Assembly: GCA_947646735.1 (NCBI GenBank)
Contig: CANTFK010000842.1
Location: 248,001 to 312,000, forward strand
Source: Peronospora farinosa
Lineage: Eukaryota > Oomycota > Peronosporomycetes > Peronosporales > Peronosporaceae
Direction of reading: 5' to 3'
DNA length: 64,000 nucleotides
Shown here: positions 21,157-33,054 of the stretch, piece after piece
Layout: every line of letters begins with the position of its first letter
Numbering within the stretch: position 1 is the first letter of the stretch
Notes under the pieces: model-generated
Told to the model about the DNA's origin: nothing
What the model saw: only the letters and a program-made list of their open reading frames with translations
Database searches by the model: none
Program-made: the position numbers and the translations under genes

Positions 21157-24105
21157 CTAAATATGCACAACGAAATCGTCATCGGGAAGCTGAATTTGCT
21201 GCTCCACACTTTGCTTGATCCACTCCGTCGTAACAACTCGAGGTTCTGGTAGACCGTGGTGGCGCAAGTTCCGAATGGCCGGCAAAAGTCGGTCCTTTTG
21301 GCTTTGATGAGAAGCCGTCTCGATAACGATGTGTGTAACACAGGAATCAATTTCGTGCGCAACTGTCCCTCCGTACAGCCTAAGTTGTTGTTCTAGAAAC
21401 ATTGTCTCTCCAGCCGTGATGGTGTTTGCGGCAGAAAACGAACCGTCTGGACGTATGCAGTGCTGGAAATACACCACACAATGGGACAAGAAAGTAAATG
21501 GACAATCCATCGCTTCCGCTTCTTCCATCGTCAAGTCTTGTATCTGGATTTGCCAGCGCGAAACCTCTTGTTCTTTTCCAACATTCACACAAACCTCTCG
21601 CATAATGCGTTTCAATTCTTCTGGATTTACATGCTCTGTGAAATGGTCTCCGTAGCGGTCATACTCCCTGGCAAGAATTTCTCGTTGTAAAGCTGTTGCA
21701 AACACAAAATCGCTTGCCTTCAGTGACACCAGCCGTGAAGCAGCCACGCACTTAAATATCCACCGGATGTGCACGATGTTGTACAAGCCTTGCTTCTTCA
21801 AATTAACTACCTTGAACCCAGCATCTCCAGCCGCCACGACGTAATCTGTGCTTTCGATTGGGTTCTGCACAATGTTACCTCCGAAAGAGTGTACCAGCTT
21901 TTCAACAGTCTGCTTTGATAATTGCTTAGCATGCTCGTCGACGATACCGTCAGGGATTGTCGAAGCAATATTCGGTGGAGGCGTTTCGTATTTTCCGGGT
22001 AGCACGCAAAACTCCTTTCCTTCAAACACGTTCCGTTCTTGTTCAATACCATTCAGGTCCGCTCGGGAGTATCCTTGAAGGACGCCACTAGGACGACGAG
22101 CTGAAATTGTCGTGCGTTTCTTAACACGTTTTGTAGTACTCTTCTGTCCAAAAGCTACCTCTGACGCTCGCTTCGTCGAAAGACTTCCACGAGCAGCATT
22201 GAGATCTTGAAGATCAATGCACTGGTACCACTCCTTGTCATTTCGTATTGCCTTGCATCGAGGGAATCGGATAGTAAGTCCAGTCTGGTACAGAGTTGAA
22301 AATGACAGCTCAAATCCGTACACTTCAAGAATCTTCGAGTGTCGTGGGTCGATCCAAACATCAGGCCTCAGATCACTTTTTTGTGGTTTCCAACCGTTCA
22401 AGTGCGATGGAATATTGTCGTCGTCCCATGGCTGCCAGTACGGTTCCAACTCTTGACGCATTTGGTCCAGCTCATCCAGGTTATATCCAGTACCAACTTT
22501 AGCGAATGTGTATACCCCTGGACATGGAGCACCTAGCTTCATTGCTTCAGCTGCCTCTCTCTCATCTAACGAGCGTGCAAGTACACCAAGAAGGAATACC
22601 GACACATTTCCACTACGACGCCGCCCAGTACCATAAAATCCGCCAACAATGATAGCATCCAGATCTGTCGTCATGCCTGCGTAATCTGGCTTCAGTTTCA
22701 GCCATTTCTTCGCCTTCCTACTGCTTTCTCCACACATATAATGCGCGTTCAAATTTTTCATAATCACCCCCTCACCTCCATTTGATACCTGCCGATCTAC
22801 CTCAGCCATGACTTTTTCATGCCTATCTTTTGCTGACTTGTCATTGATGAGCTTCTGCTCGTTAATAATGATCCGGTGATCCAGCGGTTTAAGTATTCGG
22901 AGCAACAATTTTCGTCGAGCATGAAGCGGTAACCCCATCACGGTACTAATTTCACCAGGACCTTTAAAAACCTCCCGTATCAGTTGTTTCGCTTTCGGAC
23001 CTCCGCCGAGGTAAACCACGTCCCATACAACATAGCATAACCATCGGTTCGTTGCTTCTCCCTTGCGCGCAGCGTTGGCAGTGTTCTTCAACAGTCCGAA
23101 TTCACGGAGCCGATACTCATTATTGTCCCACACCATCATCTCTCCATCCAAAATACAATCCACTCCAGGCTCCAATTGGGACAACACATGTGGTTTAACT
23201 GACGGCCCATAGTTTTCCGTGTAGTTCGTCCCGTTCCTCGAAATGAACTGCACTTCTTTCCCTTGCACATGACACGTGATCCGCTCTCCATCTAGTTTGG
23301 GCTCCACCACAAATACATCATCGTTAATGGCGCTGATGCATTCTCCAAAATTCACTCGCTTCGCGAGCATCGGTGTAAAGACTTGAAACGGTTCCAGTTG
23401 AGGCACATATCTCACAGCCGAGTTGCGTAAATCTGTACAAACCTTGTGCAGGTCATTCGTATGATTGTACATTTCCATAGCATCTGGGTGAATAAACTGT
23501 AGCACCCGTTCATGTCTCAGTCCAATCTTGAGATCCTTAAGTACCACACGAATGATCCACTTCTGCTCCTCTGCAGTGTACTCGGTTGCCAGCTTCATAA
23601 AGACTTTCTTCCTTGCGGTATTGCTATCAGCTTGAACTAAAGAATCCAGCAGCTCATTTACATCTTGAATTGTGTGCTTCAGCTTGGATTTACTTGTCCC
23701 ACTACGGTAAAGCACGACCTCGTAGAGCACAGCTGCAAAGTCCCCTACTGACTTGCTGTCAACGATCTTGGGATCGTTAAAGTGCTCCAACTTCTGAGCA
23801 TCTTTACTAATAGGAGCCAGTCCCAATACTTGAATGTAAATCTTGGCAATCTTCTTCTCCTTGAGCATATACGTCCGATCTCGGTCCAATTGAGGCAACA
23901 CCAAGCGAATAAGCGGGTACAAATCGCCCTCCCCAACTTGAGCGCGTAAGTTGGCACTAAATAACAATTCCAGCTTCTTATCACTTTTGCTCGTGGACTC
24001 GACGGCTTTTAACACGGAGCAGAGTGCCGTGAATGACAGACCAAGCGCTGCATGCTGGTCCGCGGTGTTCTTAGTTGGCATCTTTGAGGAATGCGAAAGT
24101 TGCAC
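21157..24105 (-). CDS. LIG4: DNA ligase IV (ATP-dependent, NHEJ)
   Basis: 982 residues with no intron. The N-terminal DNA-binding region reaches about residue 235. The adenylation domain has VVEPKLDGERI with the nucleophilic lysine at about 270, and the SLLLRILKPL and GGEGVIMKN blocks. The OB-fold region ends near LTIRFPRCKAIR. Two C-terminal BRCT domains follow (about 690-780 and 880-982), the XRCC4-binding arrangement specific to ligase IV. It seals double-strand breaks in non-homologous end joining. A second Met nine residues in is an alternative start. A family-X polymerase lies 1.5 kb away. Confidence 0.95.
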   Translation of the reverse strand: MQLSHSSKMPTKNTADQHAALGLSFTALCSVLKAVESTSKSDKKLELLFSANLRAQVGEGDLYPLIRLVLPQLDRDRTYMLKEKKIAKIYIQVLGLAPISKDAQKLEHFNDPKIVDSKSVGDFAAVLYEVVLYRSGTSKSKLKHTIQDVNELLDSLVQADSNTARKKVFMKLATEYTAEEQKWIIRVVLKDLKIGLRHERVLQFIHPDAMEMYNHTNDLHKVCTDLRNSAVRYVPQLEPFQVFTPMLAKRVNFGECISAINDDVFVVEPKLDGERITCHVQGKEVQFISRNGTNYTENYGPSVKPHVLSQLEPGVDCILDGEMMVWDNNEYRLREFGLLKNTANAARKGEATNRWLCYVVWDVVYLGGGPKAKQLIREVFKGPGEISTVMGLPLHARRKLLLRILKPLDHRIIINEQKLINDKSAKDRHEKVMAEVDRQVSNGGEGVIMKNLNAHYMCGESSRKAKKWLKLKPDYAGMTTDLDAIIVGGFYGTGRRRSGNVSVFLLGVLARSLDEREAAEAMKLGAPCPGVYTFAKVGTGYNLDELDQMRQELEPYWQPWDDDNIPSHLNGWKPQKSDLRPDVWIDPRHSKILEVYGFELSFSTLYQTGLTIRFPRCKAIRNDKEWYQCIDLQDLNAARGSLSTKRASEVAFGQKSTTKRVKKRTTISARRPSGVLQGYSRADLNGIEQERNVFEGKEFCVLPGKYETPPPNIASTIPDGIVDEHAKQLSKQTVEKLVHSFGGNIVQNPIESTDYVVAAGDAGFKVVNLKKQGLYNIVHIRWIFKCVAASRLVSLKASDFVFATALQREILAREYDRYGDHFTEHVNPEELKRIMREVCVNVGKEQEVSRWQIQIQDLTMEEAEAMDCPFTFLSHCVVYFQHCIRPDGSFSAANTITAGETMFLEQQLRLYGGTVAHEIDSCVTHIVIETASHQSQKDRLLPAIRNLRHHGLPEPRVVTTEWIKQSVEQQIQLPDDDFVVHI

Positions 24106-24280
24106 TTAGAGTGATGGTCAAGTAGTATTTTCTTTTTTACCAATGAGGAAGATAAGAGAAAGGACATTTTATATACCCTGAGATGTACCCATCCAGCAGG
24201 TGTTTACAGCATGATGAACTATTGTGGGTGTAAACCATTGCTTAATGAACCACAATTAATTTGTAAGTAAACAAGTCATC

Positions 24281-25411
24281 GTGATGCCATTGGGCACTAT
24301 CTTTAAAGTTGGAAGTGCGGCATATGAGCTGACAACGGTGGTGACGGATGTGATCCTCAACTACGAGTACATCAATCGCAATTGGCTGGAAGAGTACTAT
24401 CTGTCGATTGCGTTTCTCGTCTTCAATGGTATCGTCATGGGGTTTGTAGGACTTCGCATTGACGTTTTGTATCCGAACCGCTTCTCCACCAACAAATGGA
24501 TCAACAAGGTGCTGGGTTTCGGTATCGGACTACTCCAAATGCGCGTCTTCGTCGAGACCATCTTTACGGTCAGTACATCGATTATCAAGAGCACCGGAGG
24601 CAATAAACAAGCCAGAAGCCAAGATAATGCAGACCAAGATGACAATGCAGATTGGACATGGACGCACATGATTGCCGAAGACGTTGGCGGTAAGGAAGCG
24701 AGTGAAGAAGCCAGACAACGGACGGAGCAGCTCGAGGACGGCAAGATGTACGCTACATTTATCCAAGTGATCGTGCGTGATATTCCATTGTTTATCTTGC
24801 AGGCGAACGCTACCATTCATTACCGCAAGTGGCAGTTCATTGATATTTTTACCGTGATCACTACGTTTGTGTCGCTAATGCGCGGCACAGCGGCGTATGT
24901 GGCAAAAGAAGATGGAGCTGGCCTGAAGGTGTTGGCTTTCGTCTTCCTCATAGGCCAGTTCGTGTTCCGTTTGGGTGCGATTTTACTTTTGGCGATGACC
25001 AAGGGCTTGACAATCCTCGTTTTTGGAAGCGTGATCACGCTGTTTGCCATCCTTTCGGCTGTAAAGCTAAGCTTGGCAAACGAAAGTCGTCGTTTCGTTG
25101 ACCAGCTACATGCAGTCATTCTCTTCCCATTCTTCGCGTTATTTGTCGTAGACGGCTCGAAACTGGATGCCCAAAATGGATCATCCATTCCAGCTTTACG
25201 CAGCAACAAACTTGTGTACCTCCACCTTTGGCGATGTGTAGAGAATATCGTGGGTATTGTACTAGCAGTAGTCCTACCACGCTATACCGACTTTGGAGTC
25301 AGCTACGACGCGACCATAGTGGTTATTGGAGTGATCTGCGCTGCTATTTACGCAGCCACAGGCGCTGTCTTCTACTTCTTTTCTGCCAAGCATCATAGTG
25401 TCGACACCTAA
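24281..25411 (+). CDS. Predicted multi-pass membrane protein, family not recognised
   Basis: 376 residues, single exon. About eight hydrophobic stretches are visible, among them YYLSIAFLVFNGIVMGFVGL, LAFVFLIGQFVFRLGAILLL and ATIVVIGVICAAIYAATGAV. A charged loop lies near residues 107-150. FIQVIVRDIPLFILQANATI recalls the E/D-x-x-P-Q-L segment of XK-related scramblase-like proteins, but that is a weak, unverified resemblance. It reads away from LIG4, and their starts are 175 bp apart, so they could share a promoter. Confidence 0.75.
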   Translation: MMPLGTIFKVGSAAYELTTVVTDVILNYEYINRNWLEEYYLSIAFLVFNGIVMGFVGLRIDVLYPNRFSTNKWINKVLGFGIGLLQMRVFVETIFTVSTSIIKSTGGNKQARSQDNADQDDNADWTWTHMIAEDVGGKEASEEARQRTEQLEDGKMYATFIQVIVRDIPLFILQANATIHYRKWQFIDIFTVITTFVSLMRGTAAYVAKEDGAGLKVLAFVFLIGQFVFRLGAILLLAMTKGLTILVFGSVITLFAILSAVKLSLANESRRFVDQLHAVILFPFFALFVVDGSKLDAQNGSSIPALRSNKLVYLHLWRCVENIVGIVLAVVLPRYTDFGVSYDATIVVIGVICAAIYAATGAVFYFFSAKHHSVDT

Positions 25412-25560
25412 AACAGCGGAGACGCTACCACCGACAAAACCTGCTGTAGAGACGCTTGTGACTTGTAAACATTAAACAACACCTTAGAACCTCGTTTGTA
25501 GATGAAATTGTCGTTGGTCGATGTTTTGTCAACTGGTCCATTACCATTTTCGATTTCACG

Positions 25561-28096
25561 GTGATGATGCTTTCTGACATAGTAACGTTACTCTCTCCAC
25601 AGCAGAAGCGCGACTACTTCGATCAGATTGAGGAATTACTTCACCCTCCACAACGTCGACGTTCAAAGACAGACATTGCTGTTGCAACCGACGTGATCGG
25701 GAACTCGAACGGGACGAGGCGCCAAGTTACAAACTTTGCCACCATTTTCGAGAACAAGCGACGACCAACGACGGAAGGAACACCGAAAGCAGTCGATATG
25801 CGCAACCTGGAGAAGCATGGAGCCCTACAACAAGACAAGCGACCTGCAGAACGCAAGATTAAAGGCCCAGCTAAAAAATCAAAGCTCGCAGCAAACACTG
25901 GATCTCTTGATATTTCTAGAACGCTATTGCTACATGGTAAGCGCATTCTTTTGATCCCACTTGGACCCGACATGGGTCGCAAACGTTTGGAAATTTTGCG
26001 AGGTATAGTTTTGAAACTAGGTGGAAATGTGGTGGAAACGCAAGTGAGGACTAGTGCTAGATCGGGTAATGCAGCCGCAATGAAACTGAATGACATTAAC
26101 ATAATTATTGCAAGTGCGCAGCTCAAGCACGACAAGGCAGCACAATTCTTGCACGTTGCAAAGTTTCCTCCCCCCAATGTCGAGGTCTACACTCCAGAAT
26201 GGATCGTGTACTTATTGCAAAAGAAGAAGCTCCCGTCTCCAGGAATACTGCTGACATGGGCTGAGCAGCAGCAAGTTCAAGACGAAGCGGTAAAACACGA
26301 ACAGCATTGCGCTGATGTAGCACAACTTGCTGAAGAAAAACGAGCTCAGAATAAAAGCAACCGCGGCGAGAGTGATAGTGACGAAGGCTCAAATTCGGAA
26401 AACTCGGATACTCGAGAAATTGTGCGTGCCCCGCCAGTGGCGATCAATAGTGAAAACTTCCGCGAGCAACAAGGTGTATTGAACGAAAAAAACAAGAAGT
26501 TAGTGGAGGAACGAACACCTATTTTCTACAAGAACAACCCAGGTTTTCGTCCGATAAACGAGGGAGCGACATCAAGTTCCAAAAAGGTTAAAGGTGAAGG
26601 TTTTATATGCCAACGAACATCAGGTTGGTTTTGCGTCAAATCTTGATCACCTCTTCATAAAAATGCACTGATCCCCATGACCATGTTGTGTGCACAGCGA
26701 TTCAGCAAAATCTCAATGCTCATTTGACGGACCCACTGGAGGAGATGATGGAGTATCTCGATGTTGAACGGGATGTATGGCGGCACTATATGTACAAGGT
26801 ACGAACGGTTTGGAGACGACAACGTCCTATCCTATGCTAATCTACTGTGGTTTCTATTTTAGAAAGTTGTATCGAGCTTGAAAGCTACGCGCTATCGTGT
26901 CTGCAGTGTAAAAGATTTCAAGGATATGCAGTGGGTAAAAGGGCGACTACGAGATAAGGTTATCGAAATCCTGGAGACAGGTCGACTGGCTAAACTCGAT
27001 GCAAAGAAGAGCAACTCACGACTGCGTGCATTAGTTGAAATTGCCCGAATCTGGGGAGTTGGTCCAGTTACAGCAGCAAAGTTTTATGGAATGGGGTATA
27101 AGACAGTAGCGGATCTAAGAAATCCTGAGGCCACAGAAATGCTGACAGCGCAGCAAAAAATTGGAGTGAAGCACTACGAGGATTTTTTGACCAAGATTCC
27201 AAGGTACGTTGCTTTATCAAGTTCATTCACAGTGGTTGAAGACTTAAGCAATCAGATTCGATGTCGTTTGTTGCATTGCTGTTTTTATCAGGGCTGAAGT
27301 GCAACAGATTGAACAAGCTGTCGTGGAAGAAGTCCACAAGATGATACCGAACGCTATAGCGCTGGCTTGTGGCTCGTATCGTCGAGGAAAGCTCGCTTCT
27401 GGTGACTGCGACATTCTCGTCACCGATCCGGACGCCAACTCGTGCGATATCTTACCAGAACTACTTGAGCGTCTTCATGCATCGGGTTTTCTGACTGGTA
27501 ATTCAACCCGCATCATTGGTTTGATATCATGTAAAGTAATGTAAGTACATGGCTGAAGTTTATGTGGTTTCTTTCAACGCATACAGACGATCTGACGCAC
27601 TTTCGAAAGCAAAAAACTGGCGGTTGTGATACTTACATGGGTGTTTGCCGTGTCTCCAAGGTGCACGATACTAGTTGATGCACCATTGCTGTATCTTGCT
27701 TGGACGCTAACGGACATGTGCTGATTTTGGTAGGATCTCCCGTATCGTCGACTTGATATCAAAATTTACCCTCGACATTTTTTCGGCTTCGCGATGCTAT
27801 ATTTTACTGGAAGTGATCACTTTAATCGAAGTATGCGGCTTTTTGCGCATAAGAACGGCTGGAGTCTTTCGGATCGTGCACTTACTCGAGTGATGCGAGC
27901 GAACGGAACCACAGTGCGTCTTGGTGATAGCGTCATCTGCGAATCTGAAGTGGATGTATTCATTGCTCTAGGACTCGAGTACAAGGATCCAACCGAGCGC
28001 AATTGTTTTGACATCAAGTTTCTTGATGAAGACGAAGCAAAGGTCAAACGACAGTCGAAACGGAGTGTCGATGATGACGATGATGGCGGCGAGTGA
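25561..28096 (+). CDS. Family-X DNA polymerase (lambda/mu-like) with BRCT domain
   Basis: Exons 25561-26623, 26698-26798, 26863-27203, 27292-27497, 27587-27660 and 27734-28096 join in phase to 715 residues through five GT-AG introns of 64-89 bp. A BRCT domain lies near residues 120-225 (VEVYTPEWIVYLL at its end), followed by an acidic Ser-rich linker. The helix-hairpin-helix lyase region reads LRALVEIARIWGVGPVTAAK. The palm has GSYRRGKLASGDCDILVTD, giving catalytic Asp at about 540 and 542, with the third at about 603 in RLDIKIYPR. The FTGSDHFNRSMR thumb is present. Family-X enzymes with BRCT fill gaps during NHEJ and base-excision repair. Confidence 0.92.
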
Positions 28097-28223
28097 TAGC
28101 AGACTAATTGTAATAAAGTTTGCTTGCTCTTGTCTTTTCAAAAGTTGACGTCAACCTATCCTGTTTTACCTATGATGTTACATTAGTTTCGTAAAAGTAT
28201 CGTTATCTTTAAGACCGCTCAAG

Positions 28224-29563
28224 ATGCCGCTGTTCCTTGCCAACCTGGCCATGTCCAGCTACTTCCTCGCACTGTGCTACGTGTTAATAACTGCAATGAC
28301 AGTAAACAAGTATATGGAAGTACGTGGCGTACTTAAACGCCACCAACACACGGCGTGGAGTACCGTCCAGCTGCTAATTCTTAGTATCGCATTGGGTTCT
28401 TTCTTCCGATCAGCCACGTTCTCCACTCTCTGCATTTTAGACTCTCAAACTGCAGCAGATCTACCTACTGGAATATCCGACAAAAATCCATGGGCTCATG
28501 GGGAACAGGCACCGATTTACCGAGGAGACGACAGTGATAGAGCAATGGCAGACACGGTAGGAAGCCACGCACAGACCGAGCTCGACTTTTACAACAAAGT
28601 AGTAGCCGTGCTCTTTAATTTGCCAGATTTTCTCTTTGTGTCATCGTATTTGCTGCTGGTTCTTGTCTGGGCTGAAGCTTTTCAGTCGGTACGATACCAT
28701 CGATTTGATGGTGTGTTGACGTTGAAGTTTAATCAGCTATGTCGTGCTCGCTGGAACTTGTAGTCACGGCGTCATTGGTTTTCTGCAGCAGCTTTTAGAC
28801 GAAAGTGGATGATCTTTTACTTGGTCTTTAATGGAGGTCTGTACTTAACTCAGCTCGTGCTATACGCGAGTCTGTTCCTCTACGACAAGAATGGGATCTT
28901 TGATGACGAAAAGGCTGATCGTCTCAGTGTTGTACGCTATACTGTTCATATCGGTTAACGCGGCTTCTCTTTGACACACTTTGTTGTGGATTTACTGATG
29001 ACGCAGATTCCAGCGACGATTTTTTACTTGGTCGCAGCTGCAGACCTGTTTCTTCCGATCATTATTTTCTCGACGTGGTTGTATTTGACGCTGTCATTGT
29101 CAGGATTTCCATTCAAGTCGCAATCGGCGGAGCTTCGTCTTCAACGGGTTGGCCGAATGGTCATGGCTTGGAGCTTTGGACGTATCCTTTACAGTGTCAT
29201 GACACTTCTTACGTTTACCAAGGTACATGTAACCAACACCTCCGGAAACTTGTGTTGAATTATTGTCGAATCTCTCGTCTATTCTGTGTTGTGTCTCTGT
29301 TATTGTGACCAGGGATGGTTTAATGTGCACCGCGAAAATGCATCGGTATGGCCACAAAATAGTTGTGGTGTGAAGGCTTATGTCGAGTCACCTCATTGGT
29401 ATTCTTGTTCGTGATGATACAGACACAAGCGATGCTACTCGTGGTAGTGTTTTTTGCCGCAGAGCTGATACCCATTTATTTAACACTGGACAAGCGTTTA
29501 CTTGCGATGCTCTCTGTGGAGGATTATGAACCGCTACTAGAGAGCAGTGGAATCTACCGTTAG
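28224..29563 (+). CDS. Seven-helix-type membrane protein, possibly TOM1/THH1-like
   Basis: Exons 28224-28688, 28764-28931, 29007-29222, 29313-29369 and 29423-29563 join in phase to 348 residues; unspliced it seems full of stops. Hydrophobic helices include ALCYVLITAMTV, WSTVQLLILSIALGSFFRSA, WMIFYLVFNGGLYLTQLVLY, IIIFSTWLYLTLSLSGF and AMLLVVVFFAAELIPIYL. The helix count and the RVGRMVMAWSFGRIL loop fit the THH1/TOM1/TOM3 type of plant-like 7TM proteins. I cannot confirm the family. Confidence 0.7.
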
Positions 29564-30060
29564 TTTGGCTCTGAAGCAAGTAATAATCTGGACAATATTG
29601 ACACTGGAATTGAACTAGTTGACTCCAGTTCGGTGTTTGGTTTTCAAATGATATGACACATTTGTACGGGTCAAACATACTATATGTGTGAGCTGCACAT
29701 GAACGTATTGACGATGTAGTAGAAGCAAAATGGACTGGCCCAAATCAGGCTTGAGAGCGACAATTTTGACCTTCGAAACATATACTCTTCTATCAAAAAT
29801 GCAACGAGACACAACACAGCTAAAGAGAAGTAAATTATACGCATGTGTGATTGAATGTACAAGTTTCAACTGGCTTGGTTGGTGGCATGCTAGCGGCCCC
29901 AATGCTGCCAAAACAAAATAAGAAGAAGATAAGCTTAGCTGCCCTGCCTTGGCCAAACGATAGCAGATTAGCTGCAGCGCTCGTCTCTGTCGCTACTTCC
30001 GGCACTTTCGAATGAATGCCCTTCTGTCGAGCATCAACTGAGACGTTCGTCATCGACGAA
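29564..30060. other. Intergenic region between convergent genes
   Basis: AT-rich sequence with the 3' ends of the membrane-protein gene (+) and the M96-type gene (-). No gene-like frame was found. Confidence 0.6.
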
Positions 30061-31376
30061 CTAAGCTGCTGTGAAGTCGAACATGGGGCGGATGACCAGC
30101 GACTCCCAGTCTACAAGCTGGAAGTAAGACTCGAGCATAGGCAAGCGATTGCCTGCGACAGCCGAAGTGCTGCCATACTTTCCGCGAATCGAGATGTCAA
30201 ACCCGTTCTGTGCATCAATGTGCCTCACAAATTTCCACATGTAGCACTCGTCAGTCCACACTAAGTGTTGTGCGTCGTTCGTGGGTGGCACCACCGATTT
30301 GCTGATAATAGCAAAAGCGTTCTTGTCGATCGAAATACGGCACACCAACGTCATTGCATGGCGTGGAAAGCTCTCGCCAATAAATTGGTGAATGTTTCGC
30401 GTGAAGTACATGTTGTCGTTCAACTTCTTCAAAATCTGAGATAGCAATACATCAGCAGCAAAATCAATCCCCATGTTACAGATCCTTCTACAGATCCTTT
30501 TACAGATCCTTTTCAAAACAGTCTGCTACGTACGCAGAACTTGCTTCGTCGGCGGTGCAGTAGCTCCTGCTTGGTTTCATCGTGAAACATTGTCCATGTC
30601 TCATTAAAAATGCGGACCATGTCCTCACCGACAAAACTTTTCTTTGAAAACGTGTGCATGTACATGGATTTGGACTCGCGCTTCGTCTGCCAGCCCATGT
30701 ACGTCGTAGCCTCTCCACTCACCTGATACTCCATCATCTCCATAAATGCCTCGCGGGACGCCTTCTCCAGCTCTTCATCGGGCGGATACTTGACGTTTTT
30801 CATAAACTGAATGCTATCGGTTGAGGGCTAAAACCATCATGACCCAACAAAAAACCACCAGTTTAGTCACATCTACATTCTCAACCTTTTCATCCCTTTT
30901 TGTACAAATACCGGCATGGCTTGCTGAATCTTTTCAGCAAAACGCTGACGCTTGCGGTTCTCACTCAGTAGAAATTCCTTTTGACGACGAAGACATTTGG
31001 TAAGTTCCATAACCTCGACGTACTTTTCAATCTTGCTCGAACGTTCCAATGGTAAATTTGATTTGTCTTGATTAGCACGAGCTGCAATGCGACTGGCGAG
31101 CATATTCTCAAGACGCACAATTTCATTCCGCATGAGTTCATTGTCCACCTGTTCTCAAACCGAAGTTTCAATTGATATAACCAGATGTTACTTAACAGTT
31201 AACAACGACTATTGATTACAAACACACGCACGCACGCCGGATGTGGTCTTGGAATACGGGCGATTGGCTAAATTGTTGCTGCTGCCGTTGGTAGAGCCTT
31301 CGTATAGGTCGTCACTATTGTTACCACCAAGTAGCGTGAGTGCATACTGGTCATTGCGGTCAAAGTCCAGAGCCAT
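30061..31376 (-). CDS. M96 mating-specific protein family member, coiled coil plus START-like C-terminus
   Basis: Exons (minus) 31376-31236, 31148-30912, 30806-30534 and 30435-30061 join with all introns in phase 0 to 341 residues. The N-terminus MALDFDRNDQYALTLLGG is followed by a basic/leucine coiled coil (MRNEIVRLENMLASRI, YVEVMELTKCLRRQKEFLL). The C-terminal half (EYQVSGEATTYMGWQTKRES, YMHTFSKKSFVGEDM, RPMFDFTAA) has the layout of the START-like domain in oomycete M96 proteins, a large family first noted as mating-induced in Phytophthora. The exact role is unknown. The third intron carries a triplicated 12-mer. Confidence 0.75.
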
Positions 31377-31768
31377 CGTTCTATCGCGACCAGGTCCTGT
31401 AGCGTAGTGGCGGGACCCGTCTCTTCTTTACGAGACCGCTTATTGGTCGTGAGTAGGTAAACCTGTAAAATCTAATATGAGATGGAAACTGATTCACTGA
31501 TGTTATTTAACCTGTTATAAGTCAACTGGAGAGTTGACATTACCTATGAAAACATATGCAAACACCATGTCATGGAGTAAACTTGCTGTCCTATATTAGA
31601 TTGCCTATTCTAGGTCGCAGCACCCCTCCCGTCCGCCAGATCTGTCCCGTCTGCGCATTTCAAACCCTGCACTCTCACGTCACTTTACAAGTCAAGAGCT
31701 TAAGTGAAGAGGTCGTTAAGTGTCTTTAGTCGTTAATTCTCTACGTACGTAGCCACAATTCTAGACGT

Positions 31769-32878
31769 ATGGGTGACGAAAAGAAGAAGATGGCACGATT
31801 GGCACCAACTGCCGCAGTCTACGGTACGTCTTGAACATGTTATTTTCTTTACGGAAAAGAACGACAGCTTCAACGTTGGCTCTACTCAATCTAGTTGTTG
31901 AATTGATGGAGATTGACCTGAATGTTGGTCACTTCTGTAGGGCCTTTGAGTGGAAATGATGGTCGATGTCTGGAGAGCGTTACACCATTGAATATGGAAA
32001 TGGAGTGGGATCCCTATGTGCGACGCAAGCAGCACGGTGTGGGACTGCAGCCACTCGTGGTACGAGTATGTTGTAGCTATTATGCAAAGAATATGAGTCA
32101 TTTGTTTGCTTACGTGAAAGGTGCATTGTGGCTAATCTACAGGGAGTGCTGCGTAATGATCGGACGCCACTTAATACGCCGTACACACCGCAGCTTATGA
32201 AACTCCACTTGAAACGGCATGAGGCGTACGATGAGCGGGACGAGTATGTCGAGAGGCCAGGCAAACAACTTGTGACGACGTTCAAGTCCAAGATCATGCT
32301 AGTGATGCAGCCTGTATACAAGATTCGGTGCGTACTACTGCTGCGTTAGATTATATGTCTCTTGATGAGTTGGCTGATTTGAATTGACAAACGACTACAC
32401 GTTTGACTGGAATTGTGGAGCAGTGCGGCAGTGAATCGCGTCGTGACCGTCGTAGTGCCAAGCTTTATCCAGGACACCAGTCTGTTTGCCAAAGTTTGTC
32501 CCCGTTTTGTGCTCTTTCGCTTGTGATTTGCATTGTTTTGACGAGTGCCTGTATTGTTTGGTTTGTGCTCTGCTTGGTGCCCAGATGCGGATGTGGATTG
32601 TCTGGCACTTCACAGCCGTTGTGTGTGTGCCGTTCGTCATGCTTTTGAGCCCGATGCTTATCGCGCTCAGCATCTGTACGTCACCAATATGGATTTCTGG
32701 CATCGCAGTTTTGTTCGTTCGCCTGCTGATGCGGGGTCAATCACGTACCGAGGTCAAGTTCAGCCCCGATTTTGACGAACAAGAGGAGGAAGAAGAAGAA
32801 ACGAGTCCACACCATCCTAATTCTATGTACCGGCGTGCGCATCTTACGAACAATTACAACCAACGAGGGTACAACTAA
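31769..32878 (+). CDS. Unrecognised two-helix membrane protein
   Basis: Exons 31769-31823, 31941-32059, 32143-32327, 32424-32493 and 32585-32878 join in phase to 240 residues. After a soluble region (HLKRHEAYDERDEYVERPGK) come AAVNRVVTVVVPSFI and two closely spaced hydrophobic segments (HFTAVVCVPFVMLLSPMLIAL and TSPIWISGIAVLFVRLL). A Glu-rich cytosolic-type tail (DFDEQEEEEEE) follows. I do not recognise the family. The start is divergent from the M96 gene, 392 bp away. Confidence 0.65.
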
Positions 32879-33054
32879 GATAGTGGGATTGGGCCTTTCT
32901 CTATTATGCTCCCAGCAATAGTTAGTGAGTTATCCTTCCTCGTGGCATAAGTAGCTGTTGCTCCCGTGAATAGCCATGAGAAGGCTATAGGAGTTGCGTT
33001 GTCTATGAAAAAGCAAATGTCATGAGAAGGTCAAACGTTTGAAACATTCCTCAG

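Noticed and set aside
28224..29563. Apparent pseudogene with several in-frame stops
   Set aside because: The stops fall inside four GT-AG introns. The spliced frame is continuous (348 residues) with all phases matching.
30061..31376. M96-type gene appearing disrupted by stops and a frameshift
   Set aside because: A canonical GTACGT...CTCAG intron (30436-30533) removes the stops, and the flanking exons join in phase 0.
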